In this document: positions 22,601-29,647 of the stretch, piece after piece
Layout: every line of letters begins with the position of its first letter
How positions within the stretch are numbered: position 1 is the stretch's first letter
From: a virus
Strand: one strand, 5' to 3'
Virus record (IMG/VR): IMGVR_UViG_3300046003_000023
Span: 1-32,036 of that record
Length of the DNA: 32,036 nt
The notes under the pieces: generated by a model
What the model was told of the DNA's origin: nothing
The model's database searches: none
Seen by the model: only the letters and a program-made list of their open reading frames with translations
Made by a program: the position numbers and the translations under genes

Positions 22601-23086
22601 TTAGGCTGTACGCGAGAACGTATAGGCAGTTGCGCTTGCAAACATTAGCGTAAAGCGAGCAATACCCGTAGCGCCAGCAGCAATAGTCAAATCTCCAAAG
22701 CTTCCGGGGGTATCCGCAGCCGCTGAAGACAAGATGCCGTTTACAGCAACAGCCATAGTTACAGTGCTTGCGCCAGCAGTGTTGTCAACATAGAGATCAA
22801 ACACTGTGCCTTGAACCGCACCAAGAGCAGCGCCAAGAAGCGTTCCCGTAGGAAGCGTAATTGCAGTTGCAGCGGCGGAAGTGGATGTAATATAGCCAGT
22901 AGCAACTTGTGCTGCTGTTGCAGTAGCTGTAGCGTTAATAGCGGCTGTAGTAGCGTGGGTGATTTTGCCAGTGCCAGCGACGTTGCCGGTGACGTTGCCG
23001 GTGACGTTGCCGGTGACGTTACCAGTCAGATTGCCGATAAAACCGTTTGTGGACGTGACTGGGCCGGAGAAGGTGGTTGATGCCAT
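22601..23086 (-). CDS. Head-fibre or decoration-like protein with GNVT repeats
   Basis: A 161-residue protein. The N-terminus MASTTFSGPVTSTNGFIGNL runs into four GNVT-type repeats (to about residue 36), a triple-stranded-fibre type start. An Ala/Thr-rich linker follows, then a domain with LPTGTLLGAALGAVQGTVFD, YVDNTAGASTVTMAVAVNGI and ARFTLMFASATAYTFSR. This pattern resembles small head-fibre/decoration proteins, trimeric by fibre logic. It has its own promoter, structured leader and terminators on both sides, which suggests high and independently controlled expression. Its ribosome-site context AGGAGCCTATCATGGC is identical to that of the 17614 gene. Confidence 0.7.
   Translation of the reverse strand: MASTTFSGPVTSTNGFIGNLTGNVTGNVTGNVTGNVAGTGKITHATTAAINATATATAAQVATGYITSTSAAATAITLPTGTLLGAALGAVQGTVFDLYVDNTAGASTVTMAVAVNGILSSAAADTPGSFGDLTIAAGATGIARFTLMFASATAYTFSRTA
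22979..23026 (-). repeat. 12-base tandem coding repeats (GNVT)
   Basis: Four tandem copies of the plus-strand unit gacgttgccggt occur (the fourth has two changes), and degenerate units continue to about 23050. They encode (GNVT)n in the N-terminal shaft of the head-fibre-like protein. Repeat number could change by slippage. Confidence 0.85.
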
Positions 23087-23094
23087 GATAGGCT

Positions 23095-23171
23095 CCTGTA
23101 TATGCAGTACTACGCCTCACTGTCTCTGCATCGTCCGCTGGGGCGGTCAGTAAGGCTGGGGGTTCCCAGAT
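23095..23171 (-). ncRNA. Structured 5' leader of the head-fibre-like gene
   Basis: Between the predicted start site (about 23171) and the ribosome site there are three hairpins in minus-strand RNA order. The first is CTGGG-AACC-CCCAG (23169-23156), at the very 5' end. Next is an outer stem of GCCTTACTG (23156-23148) with CAGTGAGGC (23122-23114), 9 pairs including one G-T. It encloses CCGC-CCCA-GCGG (23146-23135). The first and second stems share the C at 23156. The elements leave the AGGAG open. It could be a stabilising leader or a regulatory RNA. No known family is recalled. Confidence 0.55.
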
Positions 23172-23178
23172 TTGTTTA

Positions 23179-23206
23179 ATAATAACCTATACAACAATAA
23201 ATGCAA
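23179..23206 (-). promoter_or_regulatory. Sigma70-like promoter for the head-fibre-like gene
   Basis: On the minus strand TTGCAT (23206-23201), a 16-base spacer and TATTAT (23184-23179) lie in an AT-rich patch just after the capsid terminator and about 95 bases before the ATG at 23086. The -10 box matches five of six consensus bases and the -35 four of six. Start would be near 23171. Confidence 0.6.
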
Positions 23207-23210
23207 GCAA

Positions 23211-23240
23211 TAAAAAACCCCGCTTTTTTAAGGCGGGGCT
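23211..23240 (-). terminator. Strong rho-independent terminator after major capsid gene
   Basis: On the minus strand CCCCGC-CTTAAAAAA-GCGGGG (stem arms 23238-23233 and 23223-23218) is followed by TTTTTTATT. It lies 25 bases after the capsid stop codon and closes the head-gene transcript. Confidence 0.9.
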
Positions 23241-23265
23241 AAACCATTAGTTTCTAACGGTTTAC

Positions 23266-24174
23266 TTAAGCACCTGCGCTGCCGTACATGCCAAGCGGAT
23301 CGCTCCATCCAAAGCTGTAACGCTCGCGAGACTTGTAACGTACGTTACCTGTATCGAAGTCACCGTCCATTGACTGGGCGAGTGGTGAACGAACAAAGTG
23401 CTTCATGCCGTTAGGAACATCAGTTGTCAAGAACCATGCGTTCGTGTCGGTCAGGAAGTTATTGATTGTATAACCGTCTGGGATCGAACCATTGTTCTTA
23501 ATGGCGTTGATGTTGTTATCAGCAGTGTTCGTCTGCAGTTCCGTTTCGAGCAAGCGAGTTGCAACGAATTGGAGTGCTGGAGGAACAATTAGCTTCTTGG
23601 GCTTAGCAGCGATTAACAAACCACGTTCATCAGTCCACGCAGCGATTTGAATAACGGCGGCTTCCAAGGAAGTCTCGTTCAAGTCAGCTGGAGTGCCGGG
23701 AATGTTGCTGTTTACGCCACCAGAAACCAAGGGATGCGATGCGCTAAACAGAGCAACTCCGTCACCGCCCGTGTAGGACGCTGAGAAGCCGTTGTTCAGA
23801 ACAGCAGCTGACTTGACTTGCTTGGTGTAAGCCATTGCGCGGGCGAGAGCCTTCGTATAACGAGCCGACAAACTGTCGTACAAGTTATCTTCAATTGCTT
23901 CTTCCGTTAGGGAAAACCCTAGTGCGATGGTTTCATGGTTGTATCGAGCAGTCCAAGCTTCCTGAGCGTTGTCGTATGCAATTGCAGAACCTTCGTTCTT
24001 AACAGGTGCAGCCGAGAAGCCAGAGAGTTTGGTTTCTTCTTCGAATGAACGCTCAGAGGTCTCTGTTTCGTAGATCTCTTTATGCTGTTCACCATAACGT
24101 GCGTACTCCAGACCGAACAATGCGTTCAGGCCGGGGAGCAGCTCTTTCAGTAGTTGTGCGCGTGAAATAGCCAT
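23266..24174 (-). CDS. Major capsid protein
   Basis: A 302-residue protein. The sequence has AQLLKELLPGLNALFGLEYA, an extended arm-like stretch (ETETSERSFEEETKLSGFSA), LGFSLTEEAIEDNLYDSLSA, and a helix ALARAMAYTKQVKSAAVLNN. A segment FSASHPLVSGGVNSN and the end RYSFGWSDPLGMYGSAGA follow. The length, the 'e.yg......E.tei...r....e....sgfg' start, and the 'SaSHp' segment fit phage major head subunits of the HK97 fold, Mu gpT-like in style. It is the last gene of the head operon before a strong terminator, after portal, scaffold-like and decoration-like genes. Confidence 0.8.
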   Translation of the reverse strand: MAISRAQLLKELLPGLNALFGLEYARYGEQHKEIYETETSERSFEEETKLSGFSAAPVKNEGSAIAYDNAQEAWTARYNHETIALGFSLTEEAIEDNLYDSLSARYTKALARAMAYTKQVKSAAVLNNGFSASYTGGDGVALFSASHPLVSGGVNSNIPGTPADLNETSLEAAVIQIAAWTDERGLLIAAKPKKLIVPPALQFVATRLLETELQTNTADNNINAIKNNGSIPDGYTINNFLTDTNAWFLTTDVPNGMKHFVRSPLAQSMDGDFDTGNVRYKSRERYSFGWSDPLGMYGSAGA

Positions 24175-24185
24175 GATTTAGCTCC

Positions 24186-24806
24186 TTATACGCCGACGGC
24201 GGTGTTATACGCATGCATGCCGAAGTTGAACTTTACGATCACTTCAGGATACAACGTGTTGCCGCCAGAAATGTAGGCGGTGTCAGGCACAACGTCAACG
24301 ATGCGAATAGTCAGCGTAGCTGTATCAGCAGTCGAATCAAGAAGTGCAATCTGTGAGTTACCAGCAGCGGTAATTGCGGTGTTATTTACGATTGTTGCGT
24401 TATTGCCAACAGAAGTATATTGAACGCCGGTTACGACCGTTGTGCCAGAAACAACAGCAACTTGGAACAATGTATCTGGATCATCACAAACATAAGCTGT
24501 GATGTAGCCAGTTGTTACTGTTGTACCACCAACAAAGTTCTGTTGGAATTGCAGTTGACCAGTACTTGAGTTGATAAACTCAACACCAAGAAACACACCA
24601 GCGAAGCCGCCAGTAGGTTTAGTAGTTGTAGCAGCCGAGCGCTCAACGGTACCGTCAGTTGCACGAATCAGTAGATCACCGAAACCAATCGAAGTTGCAT
24701 ACCCGCTTGCAATACGCATCTTACGAGTGGAACCAGCAAACACCTGACCACCGATCAAATTGATCGGCTTAAAGCCATAAGGCTTGTCAATAGTGGGGTA
24801 AGCCAT
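24186..24806 (-). CDS. Capsid decoration-like structural protein
   Basis: A 206-residue protein. A TTG at 24818 would extend it, but GGAG lies six bases before ATG 24806, so the product begins MAYPTIDKPYGFKPINLIGG. It is beta-rich with many Thr/Val/Gly, including FAGSTRKMRIASGYATSIGF, GDLLIRATDGT, FAGVFLGVEFINSSTGQLQF and YPEVIVKFNFGMHAYNTAVG. It directly precedes the major capsid gene. From memory such proteins before the capsid gene are head-stabilising or decoration proteins in environmental podoviruses. The precise role is inferred. Confidence 0.7.
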   Translation of the reverse strand: MAYPTIDKPYGFKPINLIGGQVFAGSTRKMRIASGYATSIGFGDLLIRATDGTVERSAATTTKPTGGFAGVFLGVEFINSSTGQLQFQQNFVGGTTVTTGYITAYVCDDPDTLFQVAVVSGTTVVTGVQYTSVGNNATIVNNTAITAAGNSQIALLDSTADTATLTIRIVDVVPDTAYISGGNTLYPEVIVKFNFGMHAYNTAVGV

Positions 24807-24827
24807 GTTTAACTCCAAAAATTAAAT

Positions 24828-25277
24828 TTAAGATCCTTTTCCAAAGCTTGTTGCAGACTTGCTCTCTTTAAAGAGTGGCATCCGCGCATCGCTTTGGCGC
24901 ATTAAGTTATTGTCTACAGCTTCCGTCTGGGCTTGTGTTTGCTTTGCATAATGCTCGTTGCGTTGCTCAACAAATTCAGAAGGAGTCTTGCAAAGTAATA
25001 ACCCGCCAATCTCAACGTTGTCTTTAAACCGACTGTTGGGATCAACTAGCAGTTGGAATTGCGGTTGCTCTTCTATCTTTACCGGCTCCCAGCCTTCTCT
25101 GAGTTTGGCAGAAAGGTTACGTGGGTCAGCTTGGTTAAGCATAGAAACGCGGATCCATCGGTAAGCAAACCCAGCCTGTTTGTTCGGCTCAGGGAGCAAT
25201 TCCGCCGGTGCCCACTGCTTAGGGCGCTGTTGGGTTGCACGGGTTTCTAACTCTCGGGTAAGTCTATTTTCAGCCAT
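24828..25277 (-). CDS. Conserved head-module protein of unknown function
   Basis: A 149-residue protein. It reads LETRATQQRPKQWAPAELLP, AGFAYRWIRVSMLNQADPRN, then LSAKLREGWEPVKIEEQPQF, IGGLLLCKTPSEFVEQRNEH, and a Gln-rich helix with a basic end. 'f.yRWiRvs....d..N...+l.eGWe.V' is a recurrent pattern in head modules of environmental podoviruses. It lies between scaffold-like and decoration-like genes. The ribosome site is GGAG at the end of the scaffold gene. Confidence 0.7.
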   Translation of the reverse strand: MAENRLTRELETRATQQRPKQWAPAELLPEPNKQAGFAYRWIRVSMLNQADPRNLSAKLREGWEPVKIEEQPQFQLLVDPNSRFKDNVEIGGLLLCKTPSEFVEQRNEHYAKQTQAQTEAVDNNLMRQSDARMPLFKESKSATSFGKGS

Positions 25278-25278
25278 G

Positions 25279-26202
25279 TTAATTCTCCAGTTTTAGTGCT
25301 TCACGGGCATACTGTTCAGGGGTCAAACCAAGTTTTTTAGCAATTTGGACTTGACTAGCCTTTAGCTTTATCTTGTTTGAAGATGTGCTTCTAGTAGCCG
25401 GGGCTACAACCGTACTGGACTTTGTACGAGACGTATTTCTCGTTTCTGTTTCAGAATCCTCAAAGTTTTCCGAAAATCGTCTGCGCATTGTCTTGTCCAA
25501 CGTCGCATAATAATCGTCTGATCCTACAAGAACACCGTTGCGTTTAAGCTTTTCGTGTAAGCCTAAAGCCGCAGCAGTCATTTCCTCGTCTTGACCAAAC
25601 CAAGTATTGCGCTCTTGCCACGCCATCGCACGGTTATCAGGTCGAGGAGCCTGTTGGGATACTTGTTGCTGTTGTACTTCAATTTCTTGCTGTTGTACAG
25701 GGGTAGGGCGATAATTTTTTGCAGAGTGTAGCTTAAAATTAGCATCCTGCATTGCCTGTTGAGCATCTACTAGTTTGTCCCCATCTCCAGAGTCATAAGC
25801 CTCTTTATACGACTTTTTCGCCATTTCCAGTTCCATAGCCGCAGCATTCTGGACTGTATGGACATACTCTTGTTCACCAGCTGTGTACCGCTCTTTTAAC
25901 CGTTTGTTTTCTTCCGTAACGCGGCGAGCGTAGTCAATAGCCTCTTGCTGTTCACGATAGGCAGATTCTTTAGCGCGACGCTCGTCATGCCAAACCTTTT
26001 TCATCTGCTTGAGACGCAGCTTAACTTTGTCAGAATATTCCTCCAACTCGTCTTGCTCTAGCTCTTCGACTACTTCCTTGGGCATTGGCTCTTTATTACG
26101 ATCTTCAGGGGGAGTATCGTCTTCGATCTCGATCTCAAGCTTAATTTCAGCTTTGTCCCCATTTTCAGCTTCGTCTGGGAACTTAAATTCGTCCTTATCC
26201 AT
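25279..26202 (-). CDS. Scaffold-like head assembly protein
   Basis: A 307-residue protein. The acidic N-terminus (MDKDEFKFPDEAENGDKAEI) leads into a long charged coiled coil about 48-185 (KVKLRLKQMKKVWHDERRAK, VTEENKRLKERYTAGEQEYV). A Gln-rich linker (VQQQEIEVQQQQVSQQA) follows, then a helical C-terminus VQIAKKLGLTPEQYAREALK. Acidic, helical, with a basic C-terminal helix-turn-helix tip, between portal/GroES-like and capsid genes: this is the profile of a phage scaffolding protein. The EELEQDELEEYSDK segment adds to the negative N-terminus. No protease motif is visible. Confidence 0.75.
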   Translation of the reverse strand: MDKDEFKFPDEAENGDKAEIKLEIEIEDDTPPEDRNKEPMPKEVVEELEQDELEEYSDKVKLRLKQMKKVWHDERRAKESAYREQQEAIDYARRVTEENKRLKERYTAGEQEYVHTVQNAAAMELEMAKKSYKEAYDSGDGDKLVDAQQAMQDANFKLHSAKNYRPTPVQQQEIEVQQQQVSQQAPRPDNRAMAWQERNTWFGQDEEMTAAALGLHEKLKRNGVLVGSDDYYATLDKTMRRRFSENFEDSETETRNTSRTKSSTVVAPATRSTSSNKIKLKASQVQIAKKLGLTPEQYAREALKLEN

Positions 26203-26211
26203 ATTTACTCC

Positions 26212-26628
26212 TTATTTGCGCTTAATACCGCGTGGGTCATCTACAACACCCTCGACCGTATCATCGTTAATCATGCGGAATTCACGCCCGTGAATCACCA
26301 GTCGGCTACCTGAATTGGGTCTGACCAATACAAAATCGCCTTTCTTGCACCACGGACCACTAGGGAACTTATTTGGGTCTTTGTAGCAATCCAAACCAAG
26401 ATCAACTACGAATAGCACTGTTGTAAGTACTTCTTCGTTGTGGATTGTTTGATCGGCTTTCACAATACCACTGTCATACTCTTTCTCAATCTCAGGGATA
26501 GCACACAGGATGTGATAGCCAGAGGGACGAGGTAACTGCTTTGCTTTCTCTTCGGCGGTGGCCTCCGAGCTGTACATACCTACTACTTGTGGATTATCGG
26601 GGTTTGAGCCGATTAAAATCTCAGTCAT
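26212..26628 (-). CDS. Phage GroES-like co-chaperonin
   Basis: A 138-residue protein. Residues 37-56 (GYHILCAIPEIEKEYDSGIV) align with the GroES start, and NEEVLTTVLFVVDLGLDCYK has the 'G.V..VG' region. KKGDFVLVRPNSGSRLVIHG resembles 'GD.V.f....g..i...g', and REFRMINDDTVEGVVDD the end 'y.ii.E.dI..v'. The region matching the mobile loop (KADQTIHNEE) is short. It has an N-terminal extension of about 36 residues. It probably helps fold the capsid protein with host GroEL, as T4 gp31 does. It overlaps the gene before it by 8 bases. Confidence 0.8.
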   Translation of the reverse strand: MTEILIGSNPDNPQVVGMYSSEATAEEKAKQLPRPSGYHILCAIPEIEKEYDSGIVKADQTIHNEEVLTTVLFVVDLGLDCYKDPNKFPSGPWCKKGDFVLVRPNSGSRLVIHGREFRMINDDTVEGVVDDPRGIKRK

Positions 26629-26812
26629 CTGAGGACTCCATACGGTTTTTAAGGTCTATGGTATAACCCCGTGCCGTGAGAAGACCTTTAATCTCACCAC
26701 ACAGTCTTTTGTACTCTTCGAATGTTTCGGGCTTACCTGTGCCTACATACTCGAAGAGTTGATTTACTTTTGCATCAATTTCTTTGATGATTACTTCGAA
26801 CGCATCCATCAT
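26621..26812 (-). CDS. 63-residue helical protein between portal and co-chaperonin
   Basis: A 63-residue acidic helical protein: MDAFEVIIKEIDAKVNQLFE, then ETFEEYKRLCGEIKGLLTAR and GYTIDLKNRMESSDD. It overlaps the portal stop by ATGA and the GroES-like gene by 8 bases, so it is co-translated with both. No motif is recognised. Similar tiny genes after portal genes are common. Function is unknown. Confidence 0.7.
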   Translation of the reverse strand: MMDAFEVIIKEIDAKVNQLFEYVGTGKPETFEEYKRLCGEIKGLLTARGYTIDLKNRMESSDD

Positions 26813-29370
26813 TCACCTCTTGTCGGTTTATTTCTTTGGCTAGCCTGTAAGTCCATTTGACGTTGTTTAATGGCAACATCTGAACCAATTTTGATACCTT
26901 CATACTGTTGTCTAGCATCACTTTCGCGCTTGCTTTGTTCCGCTTGAAGACCAATTTTGATGCCTTCAAGTTGCTGTTTGTCTTCAGCACTTTTCTTGTC
27001 GTGCTCAGCCTTAGAGCTAATACGCGCTCCTTCAATCTGCTCTTGGCTTTGAATACGCTCTTTCTCAATTTGCATTTGCTGCTGCTTAAGCTGCGCATCC
27101 ATTGCATCTTTCTGCTTCTTGCGCTCAAGTTCAGCCTGTTTAATCTGCAACTCTTGTTGTTGCATCTGGACAAGTGGGTCTTGCGCCTGCTGTTGTGCCT
27201 GTTGTTGCTGAGCCTCTTGCTGATTCATCTGGAGGAGTTGCTGTGCTGCTTGCGCCAGTAATGGAGAGAGCCGTGCTTCGACTTCTGGGGTCATGTTTGC
27301 ATCTTCACCAGAATCATCTTTCTGCGCGGGCAAGTTCATACCCAACTGCTGCTCAATCTGCTTGCGGTATTCAAACCCAAGATGCTCGTTCATGTGATTC
27401 ATCATTGCAGACTGAATCTGTGGAGCCGAAGGATTATTTTGAAGCAGCTGCATAATCTTCGGGTCTTGCATCGCAGACATGTGCACTGTGATGTGGGCCT
27501 TATGGTCTTGGTACGCAAACGCTTTGACAGGCTTCATCATTAACACGTTCTGGTTTTCTGACACTGGGTCTGTAGGCTTCTGATCGTCATCCATAGGAAT
27601 AAGTTTCTGTACCTCTTTGATACCCATCACCTCCAGCATTTGGCGATGTAGCAACGGCATGTTGTACATCTGTGGAGCGCCTTGTGCCAGCTGCAACACA
27701 GCTTGGTACTGAACAATTTTCTGCGCCATTGTGCTGGCGTTCGGATCGCTTACAGGGATAACATCTACGTTAGAGTAGTCACTGCGCTTAGCTTTGCGGC
27801 TACCTTCATCTGGGTCGTAGTCGTAATCTTCTGGGGTGTAGTCAGCAATAATTTTCTTCAGAAGCTTTAACTCTTGCTTCATCGAGTAGTGAACCCGCGC
27901 CTGAACAGCGCTCATCACTTTTAACGTACGCTCTAAAATTGCTAGTGTGGTGCCGACTGGTGAATTAGCCGACATGTCACTGATCTGAAGATCAGCTGTA
28001 TTAGCAAAGCGACGCCCTTCTTCGACGATTTGATTCATCAAACCTAACAACACTTGGCTAGGTTCTTTGTATGGAAGAGGCAAGATGTTATCGCGCATCG
28101 TGCCGCTAGGTACGTCTACATCTCTAAACTCGCCGGGAGCAATAGGTGTGTCGTCGCCCTTGATACGCATACCACGAGTTTTAAATCCACCGGGTAAGTT
28201 GCTTAAAGTACCAGCGTCAACAAGCTGACGAATCAGCGAGGTACCAGACTTAGCAAAAGCACCAACAAGATGGATAAGACCAAAGTAATAAAACCCAAAC
28301 CCCGGTACGTAGCCGTAGTGCACCAAGTGCTGTCGTTTTGCGTGAGTTTCGTCGTCTGGTTCCCAGTTGCGGCGGATTGCAAGGATTGTGTTAGATCCTT
28401 TTTCGATTGTAACGATGTAAGGTACCGCAATCCCTGTAGGCTCGCCCTCTTCTTCATGCTCGTACCCCTTTAAATCAAGGTTAACCTGCATTTCAAGTAG
28501 CTTGTACCGCGCATCGGAAGTCGCACGAAAGCCCAACTTCTCGGCAATCTTTTTCTCTACCTCGTCTAACACGTTGTTTGGTTCACCCAAATCAACATCT
28601 CTGTAGAACCCACCAACTTGTAGTTTGCGCAGTTCGTTCTCGGTCTTACGCATAACGTGTGTTACACGCTCGGCGGTCTCAATATTAGACGCACCATACG
28701 GCACCACGATATCTTCGGCGGGCACAAATAAAGATACTTGACGCTCTATGTTCGGGTCGTAATACACTTTCTTAAATGCATTACCCGCAAGCCCCAAGCC
28801 CCATAACATGCGCTCATGCTCAGGACGATACTCCTGCATTATGTCTGTCAGTTGGTAGTTCATGTCCTCTTGGACACGTTGCGCTGACTGCTTTTTATTT
28901 GGCGTCTCTTTACCGATAATCTGGGTCTTAACAGGCCCAGCGGCAGGAAACGTTGACATCATCGTCTCGGACTGAAACTTAACCAACGCCTCGGTTAGCA
29001 GTGGGTGATACACACCGCATGCGCCCTCCCAAGGTTCAGTACGCTCTTCAATCTTAAGCCCAAGCAACTCTAAGCCGTCAACGTAAGTCTGCATCCAATC
29101 CTTGCGACTAGACACATCATCTTCATAGTCACTAACCAGCTCAGACGCCAAGCTCTGTAGCTCGGACTCGTCCATCTCTTCGGCTAAGTTAACGTCAAAA
29201 TCGTCCTCGTCTTCCCCCGACTCAATCTCTAGTATGGGCACACCGTCTATACCAATAGTCACTGACTCCGGATTTTCAATTTCAATCTCCAGCTCGGGTT
29301 GCCCTTGGTTCATTTCATCCAGCGCTTCTAGCCCTTGCGGTGCTGAGTACAAGCCTTTCTCGATCGCCAT
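26809..29370 (-). CDS. Portal protein with long Gln-rich coiled-coil C-terminus
   Basis: An 853-residue protein, long for a portal. The acidic N-terminus (ELEIEIENPESV, EDEDDFDV) is followed by SDYEDDVSSRKDWMQTYVDG and LELLGLK. That is the typical start of P22/SU10-like portals. The core has YHPLLTEALVKFQSETMMST, VPAEDIVVPYGASNIETAER, and GFGFYYFGLIHLVGAFAKSG. A stem/crown region with NTADLQISDMSANSPVGTTL is followed by a C-terminus (about 690-853) that is Gln-rich and coiled. It includes two repeats, QLEGIKIGLQAEQ and QYEGIKIGSDVAI. The barrel-like C-terminus would form the long portal crown. It packages DNA with TerL and binds the adaptor. It begins 5 bases after the gene before it. Confidence 0.88.
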   Translation of the reverse strand: MAIEKGLYSAPQGLEALDEMNQGQPELEIEIENPESVTIGIDGVPILEIESGEDEDDFDVNLAEEMDESELQSLASELVSDYEDDVSSRKDWMQTYVDGLELLGLKIEERTEPWEGACGVYHPLLTEALVKFQSETMMSTFPAAGPVKTQIIGKETPNKKQSAQRVQEDMNYQLTDIMQEYRPEHERMLWGLGLAGNAFKKVYYDPNIERQVSLFVPAEDIVVPYGASNIETAERVTHVMRKTENELRKLQVGGFYRDVDLGEPNNVLDEVEKKIAEKLGFRATSDARYKLLEMQVNLDLKGYEHEEEGEPTGIAVPYIVTIEKGSNTILAIRRNWEPDDETHAKRQHLVHYGYVPGFGFYYFGLIHLVGAFAKSGTSLIRQLVDAGTLSNLPGGFKTRGMRIKGDDTPIAPGEFRDVDVPSGTMRDNILPLPYKEPSQVLLGLMNQIVEEGRRFANTADLQISDMSANSPVGTTLAILERTLKVMSAVQARVHYSMKQELKLLKKIIADYTPEDYDYDPDEGSRKAKRSDYSNVDVIPVSDPNASTMAQKIVQYQAVLQLAQGAPQMYNMPLLHRQMLEVMGIKEVQKLIPMDDDQKPTDPVSENQNVLMMKPVKAFAYQDHKAHITVHMSAMQDPKIMQLLQNNPSAPQIQSAMMNHMNEHLGFEYRKQIEQQLGMNLPAQKDDSGEDANMTPEVEARLSPLLAQAAQQLLQMNQQEAQQQQAQQQAQDPLVQMQQQELQIKQAELERKKQKDAMDAQLKQQQMQIEKERIQSQEQIEGARISSKAEHDKKSAEDKQQLEGIKIGLQAEQSKRESDARQQYEGIKIGSDVAIKQRQMDLQASQRNKPTRGE

Positions 29371-29375
29371 AATAT

Positions 29376-29639
29376 TTAACCTTTTCGCCGTGCAGTATTA
29401 GTTTTAGGGTTGTAATTAAATCGTGAAGCCGGAACGCCTTGCCGCTTAGATGCCCTATCTTTGGCGCGTTCTTCAGCAGTCATCATATTGCGTTTCATAC
29501 CTTCTGCGGTAAACGTTTTACCGTCATCCTTTAGATGCCCACGTTCTTGTAGCTTTTTAATAGCCAAATCCTTATCACCCATTTGCGCTGCTAAGCGGTC
29601 TATGAGCTGGTTTCTTCCCATAAATTTTTGAGTCGCCAT
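29376..29639 (-). CDS. Conserved small packaging-region protein
   Basis: An 87-residue basic protein: MGRNQLIDRLAAQMGDKDLA, then IKKLQERGHLKDDGKTFTAE, GMKRNMMTAEERAKDRASKR and YNPKTNTARRKG at the end. The 'RNQLi.RLa.Q......A...L..RGh' and 'MTAEERAKDRA' parts are recurrent in small proteins between terminase and portal of environmental phages. The first part may be an HTH-like fold. The rest is strongly basic, so nucleic-acid contact is possible (inference). Confidence 0.75.
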   Translation of the reverse strand: MATQKFMGRNQLIDRLAAQMGDKDLAIKKLQERGHLKDDGKTFTAEGMKRNMMTAEERAKDRASKRQGVPASRFNYNPKTNTARRKG

Positions 29640-29647
29640 AAGTCGTC

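Noticed and set aside
22979-23050. Short regular repeats that might suggest a CRISPR array
   Set aside because: Units are 12 bases without spacers and encode GNVT in frame, so they are coding repeats.
29174-29330. Acidic portal N-terminus as a separate small acidic gene
   Set aside because: It is in frame with the conserved portal start, no stop intervenes, and the ATG at 29370 is properly placed.
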